A stretch of DNA of 64,000 bases from assembly GCF_029637485.1 (NCBI RefSeq), contig NZ_CP069128.1, forward strand, positions 310,001 to 374,000. Reading direction: 5' to 3'. The stretch is from Sphingomonas sp. LHG3406-1. GTDB lineage: Bacteria > Pseudomonadota > Alphaproteobacteria > Sphingomonadales > Sphingomonadaceae. The notes beneath the pieces are model-generated. The model was not told the origin of the DNA, made no database searches, and saw only the letters and a list, made by a program, of their open reading frames with translations. Below, piece by piece: positions 26,324 to 36,300 of the stretch. Every line of letters starts with the position of its first letter. Positions within the stretch are counted from its first letter, which is position 1. The position numbers and the translations under genes are program-made.

Positions 26324-29300
26324 TGACGTGCAAGAATGGGGAACCAGGCAACGACCTCCCAGTCGTCGGGACCACTAGCGCCGCTCAAGCCCTGCGGGGC
26401 GCCGGTGGCAAATAGGCTATCCACTGCACGGTCCTGTGCGGTGCCCGTTATGCCGGCCATGGCCGCCTCGAGCATGGTCTGCCAATTTACCATGCGGATG
26501 CCCTGCTTCGTCATCTGATCGAAGCGCGCCCACAAGCGCTCACTTTCGGCAGGGGTTGTACGCGCAAAGCGGCGCATGGCGTCGAGGATGCGTTTGGGAG
26601 CGGTGTGTGGCAGGTGGATCGAGCCATCGGCACGGACGTGCACCAGTGCATGTGGGCTCAGTGGGTCCTTCGCATCAAGCGCCGAAAGCGCAGCGGGCGT
26701 CTCACCCCGCAGCACAAATATAGCACCGGCGGGAAGATCTTCGAACTCAGGCACTGGCGAGTGCGCGGTAAAGGGAAGGCGCGCAATCCGTTCCCGTTCC
26801 TCTGGCGTCAATTGAGCAAGATCGAGCCGCAGATCATTAAGCGTCAGGTCGGTGATTGAGACGCCCTGCGATAAGTCCTCAAGCTCAATGACCTGGTTTT
26901 GCATCGCCTCGAGCTGCCGACGGCGGTATTCGAGATCGTTCATCCCATTGCCGGGGTCCGCCTCGATGATGTTCTCTTCACCAGTTGCGGAGACGTCCAG
27001 CAGCTTCATGCGCCCTGAGACGGTGCGTTCAAGACCAATGTAGGCGTCGAGGTCCATGTTCGGCCAGAAGTTCACCAGCCTGATCTGTTCGTTGATTGAG
27101 CCCAGGCGATCGATTCGGCCGAACCGCTGGACGATACGAACAGGGTTCCAGTGAATGTCGTAATTCACCACGCAGTCGCAGTCCTGCAGGTTCTGGCCCT
27201 CACTGATGCAATCTGTAGCGATAATCAGGTCGATCTCGGGCTCATCGGCGAGGGAATCCGGCCGACCGCGGGCGCGTGGAGCGAATGCAGTCAGAATGGT
27301 CGCAAGATCGGTCCTAAGCCTAGGACTGGAGGTTCGGTTCGCTCCACCGCCAGTCACTAGCGCGGTAATGCCATCCATCTCCTCGGCTAGATTTTCATAC
27401 AGATACGCGGCCGTGTCCGCGAAGGCCGTAAACACCAAGAGCTTACGATTCCCTGGATTGATTGTATTAGCCCGTTTGTCCGAAATGATGCGGCGCAACT
27501 CTGCTAGCTTAGCGTCGCGGCATGGGGTCACGGCATGGGCTTGGCGCAGCAGGCGAGCGAGCCGATCTCGATCAGCTTCCAGGTCGCGACGCCATGCGAT
27601 TAGATCAGCGTCACTAAGTAGAACCTTAACGCGCTTACCCACGCCGAGCAAATCCAAGAGTGGATCGTCCTCGGCTAGATCTTCAATGGCCGGCGCTTCA
27701 ACGCTCTCATCGTGCGCTGCAATACGCTCGATGAGGTTATCGACGGCCGTCAGCTGCCTTCCGACTGTTAGGGCAAAGGAATGAACCGAGCTCTCCATGC
27801 GCTTCAACAAGTTCACGCGCATGAGGCCGACTAGGCTTTCCTCGCGATCTAGCTGGCGGAACACCGAGTCCTTAGCGGCCTGGCTGTATCGGCGGTCGTA
27901 CTCCTCCCGCTTGTGCGTCAAAACGTATCGCAACGGTGCATACGCTGCGAGCGTCAGTCTGCGAATTTCATCGTTGATCGCTGAGATTGGCGGGTAGCTA
28001 CCGTCTGTGGCGACATCGCTCTTGCGGTTGTCAGGCGGAAGCTTCTCAGGAAATCGCCCGGTCTCCCCAATTCCGTAGTACCTCTCGATGTGCTTTCGCG
28101 AGCGCGCGATGGTCAACAAATCCAGCAAGCGAACATAGTCGAAGCCGAGCATGTCGAGCAGCCTCTGAGAAGTTCGCCGCTCCGCAGGAAGTGCTTGCCA
28201 CTTGTTGAACGCCGCCTGCGCTAACCGGACTGTTCCGGCGATGCTCTTAATCCCTGCATCGGCCAGAGCCGTATCGTTCCCCTCAGTAGCAAATGCAATT
28301 TGGTTCTTGAGATCGTTCAGCCTGTTATTCACCGGCGTTGCGGACAGCATGAGAACTCGTGTGCGAACGCCCGCTTTAACAATATCCCGCATCAATTTGT
28401 CGTACCGGCTCTCTCCTTCACGGCCGGTCGGGCGGTTACGAAAATTATGCGACTCATCGATCACCACCAGGCCGTAATTGCCCCAATTGATGTGGTTGAG
28501 ATCGATGTCCCCTGAGAGGCCTCCATCGCGGGACAAGTCAGTGTGGTTAAGTACGTCGAACGCGAAGCGATCACCCGCGAGCGGATTGCGGATGTCGTTT
28601 TTCGTCCAAAGGGTCCAGTTGTCGCGCAGCCTCTTCGGGGCAAGCACAAGAACCCGCTCATTGCGCAACTCGAAGTACCGAATGACGGCTAGAGCCTCAA
28701 ATGTTTTTCCGAGACCCACGCTGTCCGCAATGATGCATCCGCCCCATTGCCGAAGCTTCGCGATTGCACCTAAGGCCCCATCCCGCTGAAAACGATAAAG
28801 CATCTGCCAGATACGGCTGTCCTCCAGCCCAAGCGCGCGGTCAGGAAGGTCACCGCTTCCCTCGTCGGCCATATCTTCGAACAGTGATGCCAACACTCTT
28901 TGGTATATTGCCGAAGGCGAAGCACTCGCTGCCACCTTTTCCAGCTGCTCGGTAAGGACATCGCCCGCTGTCTCCGTTGCCTCTCGCCAGAGCTGTTCGA
29001 ACCAGTCTGCGATTGACGCGATCTCATCTGTGTTCTCGAATGCCTGTACCATCCCCGCTGTGGTGCCGCGCGCTAAGCCAAGGCCAGAGGTGGTGGGCCC
29101 ACATTCTCCAACGAGTGCCAGGGAGATGGGAGCGCCCGAAAGTAGGAGCGACTGGCGCAAGGGGCGATCAGCAGTCCGGACCAAACCGCCCGCAGCCCAG
29201 CTCAACGCCTGCTTCGCCTCACCGCGCATTGCGAGTGAGTTGCGGCGACGGCGGTCTGCCGGGACGAACTCGAGCTGTAGGTCGGGAGAAACGAGGAGCC

Positions 29301-29433
29301 GATCAAGGCTGGTTTTAGCCGCAAGTAGCGCTAGGCCTTGAACCGATGCTGCGCTTACCCCCAAGGTTAATTCGGCACCGCCTGGGAGACGATCAAAAAC
29401 TCGGTCTGAGCCGAAGTTCGAGAGCAGTCGCAT
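26320..29433 (-). CDS. SNF2/RapA-type superfamily 2 helicase
   Basis: A 1037-residue protein. The ATPase core begins near residue 220: IADSVGLGKTFEAL (Walker A), VLVLAPKRLRDNW (motif Ia), VVIDESHNFRNRP (DEAH-type motif II), LMLSATPVNN (motif III). The second RecA lobe has LLVFTAFADTAAYL, IATDCISEGQNLQDCD and IVQRFGRIDRLGS (motifs IV-VI). The first 200 residues form an unassigned domain and the C-terminal 200 residues are also unassigned. Such proteins probably translocate on dsDNA. The gene follows the RecD2-like gene by 8 nt and overlaps the DUF4391 gene, so the three form one transcription unit. Confidence 0.9.
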   Translation of the reverse strand: MRLLSNFGSDRVFDRLPGGAELTLGVSAASVQGLALLAAKTSLDRLLVSPDLQLEFVPADRRRRNSLAMRGEAKQALSWAAGGLVRTADRPLRQSLLLSGAPISLALVGECGPTTSGLGLARGTTAGMVQAFENTDEIASIADWFEQLWREATETAGDVLTEQLEKVAASASPSAIYQRVLASLFEDMADEGSGDLPDRALGLEDSRIWQMLYRFQRDGALGAIAKLRQWGGCIIADSVGLGKTFEALAVIRYFELRNERVLVLAPKRLRDNWTLWTKNDIRNPLAGDRFAFDVLNHTDLSRDGGLSGDIDLNHINWGNYGLVVIDESHNFRNRPTGREGESRYDKLMRDIVKAGVRTRVLMLSATPVNNRLNDLKNQIAFATEGNDTALADAGIKSIAGTVRLAQAAFNKWQALPAERRTSQRLLDMLGFDYVRLLDLLTIARSRKHIERYYGIGETGRFPEKLPPDNRKSDVATDGSYPPISAINDEIRRLTLAAYAPLRYVLTHKREEYDRRYSQAAKDSVFRQLDREESLVGLMRVNLLKRMESSVHSFALTVGRQLTAVDNLIERIAAHDESVEAPAIEDLAEDDPLLDLLGVGKRVKVLLSDADLIAWRRDLEADRDRLARLLRQAHAVTPCRDAKLAELRRIISDKRANTINPGNRKLLVFTAFADTAAYLYENLAEEMDGITALVTGGGANRTSSPRLRTDLATILTAFAPRARGRPDSLADEPEIDLIIATDCISEGQNLQDCDCVVNYDIHWNPVRIVQRFGRIDRLGSINEQIRLVNFWPNMDLDAYIGLERTVSGRMKLLDVSATGEENIIEADPGNGMNDLEYRRRQLEAMQNQVIELEDLSQGVSITDLTLNDLRLDLAQLTPEERERIARLPFTAHSPVPEFEDLPAGAIFVLRGETPAALSALDAKDPLSPHALVHVRADGSIHLPHTAPKRILDAMRRFARTTPAESERLWARFDQMTKQGIRMVNWQTMLEAAMAGITGTAQDRAVDSLFATGAPQGLSGASGPDDWEVVAWFPILARQ

Positions 29434-29441
29434 GGTGGAAG

Positions 29442-32400
29442 CTACCTCGAAGCGGCAAAGAGCCGACCGGCAAGCTGATGGATTGCCCCGCTATCAATAC
29501 CCCCAGCCATCGTGTCCTCTGTGATGATTAGTCTGCCTGAAGGATTACTCTCGCTCCAAGGCGTAATCCCCTGAGCGTCGTACCATCCAAGCTTGCGCTC
29601 CCATCGTTGGACATACTCTACCTGACCCATCAGCCCGCAGTGCTCCCAGAACCAGGTTTCCTGGCCCGCTTCGACTGTAAAGTCGGGATAGCGCGTGACC
29701 CCCTCCGGGTTTGAGAGCGGCTTTTCGAAACTGTAGCGGATCTGCCCAGACTGCTCGAGACCGTAGAGCGTATCGGCAATGATGAGCTCTGACTTCGAGC
29801 TCACCAGATCGCCACGTTGCGTGCGGTGGATGAGTTTCTCGGCAAGCCAGCCGGTTCGCAAGCCGCCTTCACCCAAGAATTCCACCTGCTTCATGACAGG
29901 AGGTCCGAACAGGTTTGTGGTGCGCCGATCAGTCTCGGAGAAGAAGTCGGATCGAAGCCTTAGATAATGGCTGAATGGCCCCTGGTGCAGAACCCAGACG
30001 CGGTTCTTCTGACGGGTAAGCGCTGTGTATAGCATCTCCCGGCTAAGCAGGCGACTGTTCGCTGGCAGGACTAGGATTACGGAGCCGAACTCCGAACCCT
30101 GCGCCTTGTGGACGGTGACCGCATAAGCGAGCTCTAGAAACGGGCTTCCTTCCTCAGAGAAATCCCGATCTTTGAAGCTGTAAATGTCGGCTTTCTGCGA
30201 GGCGAACTCGACATTAGTGAACCGCAGCTTCCGACCGCTGCCAGACTCGCCAACCACCATCCCGACTTCGCCGTTCGCCAGGTATCCTGCGCGCTGGTTC
30301 TCCTCGCGGCTCCAGCGGTTGCGCTTATGGTTTCTGAGGCAAATGACCTTGTCGCCATAGGTGATCTGGTCACTTCCCCGCGGCTTGATGACCCGCCAGC
30401 CCCGGCCTGGGTTCCGAGCCCTTTCCAGCCGATCGGCACGAACCGTCTGTTTCAAATAGCGGTTAAGCTCGGCCGAGCCGCTGGCAAGATTGCGGTGCGC
30501 TGACAGGATCTGCCATTCCTCAGCTTTCGCGCCAGCGCCTTCATTGAAATATATATAGCCATTGCTGGGAGTGCCCCCGAGCGATTGTTCAAGCGCCGGC
30601 TCGAGATGCGCCGGATCGGCTTCCAACTCGTCGGCGAGAACTTGAAGCAGCTTTTCTCTAAGATCTGTCGGCGTTTCCCAGTCGACAAATCGCAGGCGGT
30701 CTGAGTTGGCCGGCGTGCCCGAGCCGGCGATGACCTCGTCCTCGCCAGGCTCCAAGGTCCGCCCGGAAAAGAGACTTGCGAGCTGAACGTCGGGAAGGGA
30801 AAGGGCAGAGACAAGCTCGCCGCCATCTTGCCGACGACTGACGCTGAGTTCGGCCACTCCGGCGCCGTTATGGGCGTCCTGCAGTTGTGCGATGATGTCG
30901 ACAAACGGGCGTCCGGCCCCAATTGGCGGCAATTGCTGCGGATCTCCCACCAGGATCAGTCGAGCAGTCTTAGGTAGTACGCTACACAGCGCCGCCAACT
31001 GGTCTTCGGTCAGCATGGAGCTCTCGTCGACCACACAGGTCGACACGCTAGCCGTCGAGCCCTCGTCCTGGACGAGGTATTTCCCAGTGTTGGGGTCGTA
31101 TCGGCTGTGCTCGAGCAAAAATTGCGCAAGGGTGCGTGCCTGCTCAGGTCGGCCGGTCTGCTGGCCGAGCCTCACCCGTGCTTTGCCCGTGGGTGCTAGC
31201 AGCTGGATGTCGCGGCCAACGACAGATGGCTGATTGAGCAAAATCTTGAGCAATGTCGTTTTGCCCGTGCCAGCAGGGCCGGTGAGCACGCCGATGCGGG
31301 AGCTCTCCAGCCTTTGCAGTGCCACCAACTTTTCGGCACGTGCCTGGCGCTCATCCTCGCTCGCAGCACTCCCTCTGAACTCTTGCGCAATGAGCGGAGT
31401 CCAGTCGATCTGAGGTGCTGACGGCGCCTTCGCTCTGTCTTCGACATGGGCACGGATAAGCGCACCGGCCGTCTTGTACCGGAGCAGCTGAGCATAGGTG
31501 ATATCCCCGTTCTTGGTGACATCGACCTCGTCAGCGAAGTCCTGCTTACAGATCTGGAGCGTGGTCGCGTCGAGAGAGACCTTCAGGGACAGTGGCGACC
31601 GGTCCACCTCCTCGCTAAGCTGACCGGCCGACAGAATCGTGTGCCCCGCCGATGCGGCGCGTTCCAGCGCATCGACAGCAATGGCTCGAAGCCGAAGTGC
31701 GTCCTCGGGCTCGTCCAGTTCGATGGCCAGACTATCGTGAAAGGGCGGGCGCTTACGATCCTTGTCGGTGGGGAACAGACTGCGGTCGATCGTCATCAGG
31801 CCAATCGGGTTGGCGGTGTTCCTCGACAGCTCAAACAGACGATAGGGATTGGCGAGAAATTCGTCTGCCTCGTAATCGCCATTGAAGATGGCATTCGCCT
31901 GGTCGCGACTCAGTTCGAAGCGCGACAGCAGCTGCATCAGCGCGTACCCGTCCGAATCGCTCTCTTTCAAATGCACAAAGCGTCGCTTCTGCATCGTCGT
32001 GATTCTGGGCGCGCCTTCTGGAGCCTCCCGGGTCCCTGCAAAGATCTCTTCTACGATGGGCCACGGGTCCGCATCCTCTTCGATGCTGCCGGCCAGGGCG
32101 TGGGCGAACAAGGTGCCATTGAAGTTCTCGTCGAAGCAGGAGAGGGCGCTACCCAGACCCGGCGCGATGCCATGCATGGTCCAGAGCTCGCTCAGCTCCC
32201 GATCAATCCACTCGAGATAATCCGCCCACGGACCATTAACGAGGACGGCACTCGTCGCCTCGATTGCTCTGCGGACCGACTGAAGGGCTGTGATCGCGGT
32301 GCCGTGGCTTACATGTTCGCTGGCATAGAGGAATTGCTCTAAGCCATCTTGCGGGACCTCGGCTACGAAATGCGAGAGCTCGAGATCCTGGGTTTTCGCG

Positions 32401-33173
32401 AGTTCCAAAAGCTGATGGTAAGGCAGAACAACGCCGCCAACCCAAGCGCCCTCAACCTGTTGATTGGGTCTTAAGCTATGCTGGAACGGCCGTTCCCAAA
32501 CCATTGACCGTATACGGCCCGCCGCGCTTCCTCCCTCGTAAGGATATTCGGTCAGGGGTCCTTTGGATGTGAGCTTGGCGACGGCGACGATCTGCCGGCC
32601 ACCACTGTCCGTGAGCGGCGTCTGCTTTGCATAGAAGAAGACGAGCGAGGTGTTTTCCTCAAGCTCCTTGCCGAAGCCCTCGAGCAGCGCCCGCTGATTG
32701 TCATGGTTTTGGACCCATGGAGTTTTGACGATCAGACTCGGCGCTTGCCCCTCCTGGGGCTCACGCATCTCTTCAGCGTCGAGACCGTGTTCTTCCGCAA
32801 TCTGCCAAGCAGACTCACGCAGCATCCAGCGGAATGGCGTTAAGGTACCACCATAGGCCGGAATGGGGACGACCTGCGGCAGGATGTGTGTGTGGTCGGG
32901 ACTGTACCTTGAATAGTCCAGCCTCGATGTCAGGGGCAGCTCGCGCGGTGATAGGAAGGCCCCGCGCTCTGCAAGACAAGGAGGCGGTGAGCCGAGCTCA
33001 CTGAAGCATTGTCCTGGATGAGCCGCCTCAAAGGCGTCGTCCCGGTTCGCGGCGTTTCGCTTGATTGCCAGGCACGCGGAGTTGGCTGGCGCGTCTAAGC
33101 AGACGCGGCCGTTCCAGCCATTATCATGCCACGGCGCCCGCACTGATACATGCCGAACGGCACCCCGCCCCAT
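29442..33173 (-). CDS. RecD2-like SF1 helicase with C-terminal PD-(D/E)XK nuclease
   Basis: A 1243-residue protein; ATG 33173 is preferred over the GTG 6 nt upstream because a GGGGG site precedes it. A long N-terminal region (to about residue 600) has no recognised motifs. The helicase core contains GVLTGPAGTGKTTLLK (about 628-643), CVVDESSMLTEDQL (Walker B, about 715), LVGDPQQLPPIGAGRPF, a SH3-like insertion region (GDKVICLRNHKRN), and AVTVHKAQGSEFGSV plus YTALTRQK (motifs V-VI). The tail has SKSELIIADTLY, RYPDFTVEAG and WEHCGLMG with KLGWYDAQGI, a Vsr/HNH-free PD-(D/E)XK fold. It is first in the minus-strand array and divergent from the sacsin-like gene. Confidence 0.87.
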   Translation of the reverse strand: MGRGAVRHVSVRAPWHDNGWNGRVCLDAPANSACLAIKRNAANRDDAFEAAHPGQCFSELGSPPPCLAERGAFLSPRELPLTSRLDYSRYSPDHTHILPQVVPIPAYGGTLTPFRWMLRESAWQIAEEHGLDAEEMREPQEGQAPSLIVKTPWVQNHDNQRALLEGFGKELEENTSLVFFYAKQTPLTDSGGRQIVAVAKLTSKGPLTEYPYEGGSAAGRIRSMVWERPFQHSLRPNQQVEGAWVGGVVLPYHQLLELAKTQDLELSHFVAEVPQDGLEQFLYASEHVSHGTAITALQSVRRAIEATSAVLVNGPWADYLEWIDRELSELWTMHGIAPGLGSALSCFDENFNGTLFAHALAGSIEEDADPWPIVEEIFAGTREAPEGAPRITTMQKRRFVHLKESDSDGYALMQLLSRFELSRDQANAIFNGDYEADEFLANPYRLFELSRNTANPIGLMTIDRSLFPTDKDRKRPPFHDSLAIELDEPEDALRLRAIAVDALERAASAGHTILSAGQLSEEVDRSPLSLKVSLDATTLQICKQDFADEVDVTKNGDITYAQLLRYKTAGALIRAHVEDRAKAPSAPQIDWTPLIAQEFRGSAASEDERQARAEKLVALQRLESSRIGVLTGPAGTGKTTLLKILLNQPSVVGRDIQLLAPTGKARVRLGQQTGRPEQARTLAQFLLEHSRYDPNTGKYLVQDEGSTASVSTCVVDESSMLTEDQLAALCSVLPKTARLILVGDPQQLPPIGAGRPFVDIIAQLQDAHNGAGVAELSVSRRQDGGELVSALSLPDVQLASLFSGRTLEPGEDEVIAGSGTPANSDRLRFVDWETPTDLREKLLQVLADELEADPAHLEPALEQSLGGTPSNGYIYFNEGAGAKAEEWQILSAHRNLASGSAELNRYLKQTVRADRLERARNPGRGWRVIKPRGSDQITYGDKVICLRNHKRNRWSREENQRAGYLANGEVGMVVGESGSGRKLRFTNVEFASQKADIYSFKDRDFSEEGSPFLELAYAVTVHKAQGSEFGSVILVLPANSRLLSREMLYTALTRQKNRVWVLHQGPFSHYLRLRSDFFSETDRRTTNLFGPPVMKQVEFLGEGGLRTGWLAEKLIHRTQRGDLVSSKSELIIADTLYGLEQSGQIRYSFEKPLSNPEGVTRYPDFTVEAGQETWFWEHCGLMGQVEYVQRWERKLGWYDAQGITPWSESNPSGRLIITEDTMAGGIDSGAIHQLAGRLFAASR

Positions 33174-33310
33174 ACGCACCCCCTGATCAGCAACTCGAAA
33201 GGCGTGACGTTCGGCAAATCACGCTTAACCGGTGGCGAGGCTAACCTTTGCTAATATGCTTCACAAGGCTGATTCTCTGCGACATGATGCGCTGAGCCGG
33301 GGGAGTATTC
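33174..33310. promoter_or_regulatory. Divergent promoter region of the two large arrays
   Basis: Only 137 nt separate the minus-strand RecD2-like start from the plus-strand sacsin-like start, so both promoters must lie here. A TAATAT at 33252-33257 is a plausible -10 box for the plus strand; a matching -35 at standard spacing is not convincing. The plus-strand gene has a GGGGGAG ribosome site before ATG 33311. Shared control of both arrays is inferred. Confidence 0.4.
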
Positions 33311-36300
33311 ATGGCGACGTTGGTTGAGGAGCCTAGCTCCAACGAGCGAGAGGGCGTCTCTTCTCTTGCTGACTTTGTGGAGCGCGAGTGCGCCGCTCGC
33401 CTTGGCGCCTATGAGCGGCAGCCTCGCGACACCAATGAGCATTATGAGACCGAAATCGAAGTGTTGTCGGGGGGCTACGCCTATCGACAGCTCTACGAAC
33501 TTGTTCAGAACGGGGCAGACGCTATCCTCGAGGCCAAAGAAGACGTTGGCCGCATCTATGTGAGACTTGAACAGGATCGCTTGGTTGCTGCCAATAGTGG
33601 CGCAGCGCTGGACTCCGATGGAGTAGTCGCCCTTCTCAATGCCCGCAGTTCTTCAAAAAGAGCAGGGCAGATCGGCCGATTCGGCATCGGCTTCAAATCT
33701 CTGCTTAAGCTTGGGGGTACCGTTGACCTGATCAGCAGGTCCATTGGGCTTCGGTTTGATCCGGAATGGTGTCGCTCGAAGATCCGCGCTCACCTCGGCC
33801 TCTCTGAGGACTCCCGTGCGCCCGGGATGCGTCTCGCGCAGGTTCTTGATCCAGAGGGGGCCACTAGCCCGTTAGCCGATCGCGACCTCGGCTGGGCGAC
33901 CACCGTCGTCACTGCTCAGATCGCTAATGCTAGTGATCGGCAACGTCTGGTCGAGGAGATGGCTCAGTTCCCGGCTGAGTTTGTTCTCTTCTTGCGTCCC
34001 GATATCGAGCTTACGTTGGAGGTCGTGGGAGGGCCGACCCGAAGAATATCCAAGCGTCACGACGGCGACGTTCTCATTGTTGACGATGGGACCGTGCAGA
34101 CCCGTTGGCGCCTATTCGAGCGCGAAGTCGTGGTCGATGACGCCGAAGCAAAGGCCGATGCCCTTCATCTCCAAGCCCGTGAGAAGGTGCCATTGTCCTG
34201 GGCGGCGCCGATCGGCGGGCGCGAAGCTGCGGGTACCTTTTGGGCCTTCTTTCCGACGCGCACCCCAACTCTGGCCTCAGGCATCCTCAACGCTCCTTGG
34301 AAGCTCAACAGCGACCGAACCAACGTCATCCCGGGCGCTTACAACTGGTTCCTGATGGAGGCGGCAGCCGAACTAATCGCCGACAACATAGCGGCGCTTG
34401 CAACTGAAGCCGATCCCGGAGCGCCCATCTCGGCTTTGCCGAGAAAGGTTGACCGCCAAGATGAAGTCGCGGCGCCTCTCGTCGAGTCTCTCTGGACCCG
34501 ACTCGTTGAAAGTGAGCTCGTCGCGAACGCGGCCGGCGAGATGAAGGACGCCCATTCGCTATTTCGGCATCCGCTTGACGAAGAGGAACTCATCGCCCGC
34601 TGGGTTTCACTCGCCGATGATGCGGTTCGAGCGAAATCAGTTCACGCCACCTGCCAATCGGGCAAGCTTCGTTCCAGCCGGCTGGAGGCCCTGGCCCGCG
34701 AGGCTTTGGATCGAGTGAAGCCCCAGCGCGAGGCCCTGATCCGCTTCTCCATGGCTGAGTGGATCGAGTTCGTCGCGTCCGAGGAAGCTGGTCACGCTGC
34801 CGAGCTTGTCTTGTTTCTGCGGGACGTTCGTAAGGCCCGGAACGGAGCGCTGTATGACCTTCGAAGAGCGAAGTTCATTCCCTCTGCTCGGCACGGCCTC
34901 ATTTCTCCGGCAGACGCAATCATCTGTCCGCCTGATCGCGCGCCAACGGGCAAGTTCGCGGTCGCGACCGACTTGCTTGAAAAGCCAGACGTACGCTCAG
35001 TTCTAGTGAGTTTGCTTGATGTGCCCGAGATGGGCGATGAGCTCTGGGACACAGTTCTCTGGGAGTCCTACGACCGGGCACAAACACTTGGCCGTGAGGG
35101 TGCTTGGGCGACCTTCTGGGCCAACTTCGAAGAAGCGCCACAAGATCGCGTAGAGGCATTTTTCGAAGACTACGGTCCTGACGACTTCTACTTCCGTTCG
35201 ATGGCCGGATCTTTCTCACCGCGTGAGGAGCTCGTCCTCATCGATCGCGAGCTGAAGCAGGAGGTCAATCCCGGCATCATTCTCGATCGCAGCTATCACG
35301 CCGGGCATTGGGACCGCATTCCAGATGAGTACAAGGACACATTCGGCCCTAGCGATACAGCCGAAGTAGGCACGTGGGATGGACGCGGCTGGGAGCAGAT
35401 GCGGCCGTACCTTAGAACCATCCAAGACATGGGCCGGCGTAGAATGCCCTATGGCCCCCGCGAGTATCTGTTAGGCGTCCTCCGCGAAGACGCGATCGAG
35501 ATGCCGTTGTCCTGGCGGTTGCTACCCGAGCTACCAAGTCCCCTAGCGGTCAAGCACACGGACCATTTGCTGACATCGATGGCGAGTAACCTGCTTTACA
35601 GCAGGGTCCGTAATCCGGAGGGGCCTCACTGTTACAAGACAATCGTGTTTGGTCACACGACACGGCCGGACTCTTATGCCCGGTACACGGCCGCCCACCC
35701 CTTTGTGTACTGGCTGCATAGATTCGGCTGGGTAGAGCTTGGCGAGCGAACGGTACCTCTTGGTGCGTTCACAGCGCCAGCTCGCCAGGCGCTTCGGACG
35801 CTAGGTGGTGCCGCAAGCTTAGACCTCAACTCGTACTTCGACTCTCTTGAGGAACAAACGGATCTGAGATTCCCGTTTGCTGCGCCAGCTTCTGCAGATC
35901 TTACTAGCGAAGTTTGGGCCGGCATCTTCGAGCTTGCCTGGGAGACCACTGATAACTTCTCCTCGTTAACTCCTGTCTGGGAGATTGCGGCCGAGGCAGG
36001 CCAGATCCCGGATCTTGTCCCCACCAGTGACGGTCCGGTGCCAATCACGAAAATTTACGTCACAGATCGGCCGGGTTCATCAAGTGAGACCGATAACGGC
36101 CGGGTTATTTTGCTCAGCGAGGCTGCTGCGGCCGCCTGGCACAATGCTGGTGCCCAGCTCCTAGCTGACCATACCGAGCTTACCTACGAGGAGAAACTTG
36201 GCGAGCCGCTTCGTCTTCAGGCGCTCTTTCCTGAGCTTACTCCGATTCTGAAGACTCGTTTGGCTCGCCGGCTTGATGTTCTCTGGGTTAAAGGGCTGAC

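Noticed and set aside
18347..33173. Assignment of the minus-strand array to BREX or DISARM
   Set aside because: No PglZ, BrxL, BrxC, DUF1998 or PLD-type gene was recognised, and the methyltransferases are clear type III Mod proteins.
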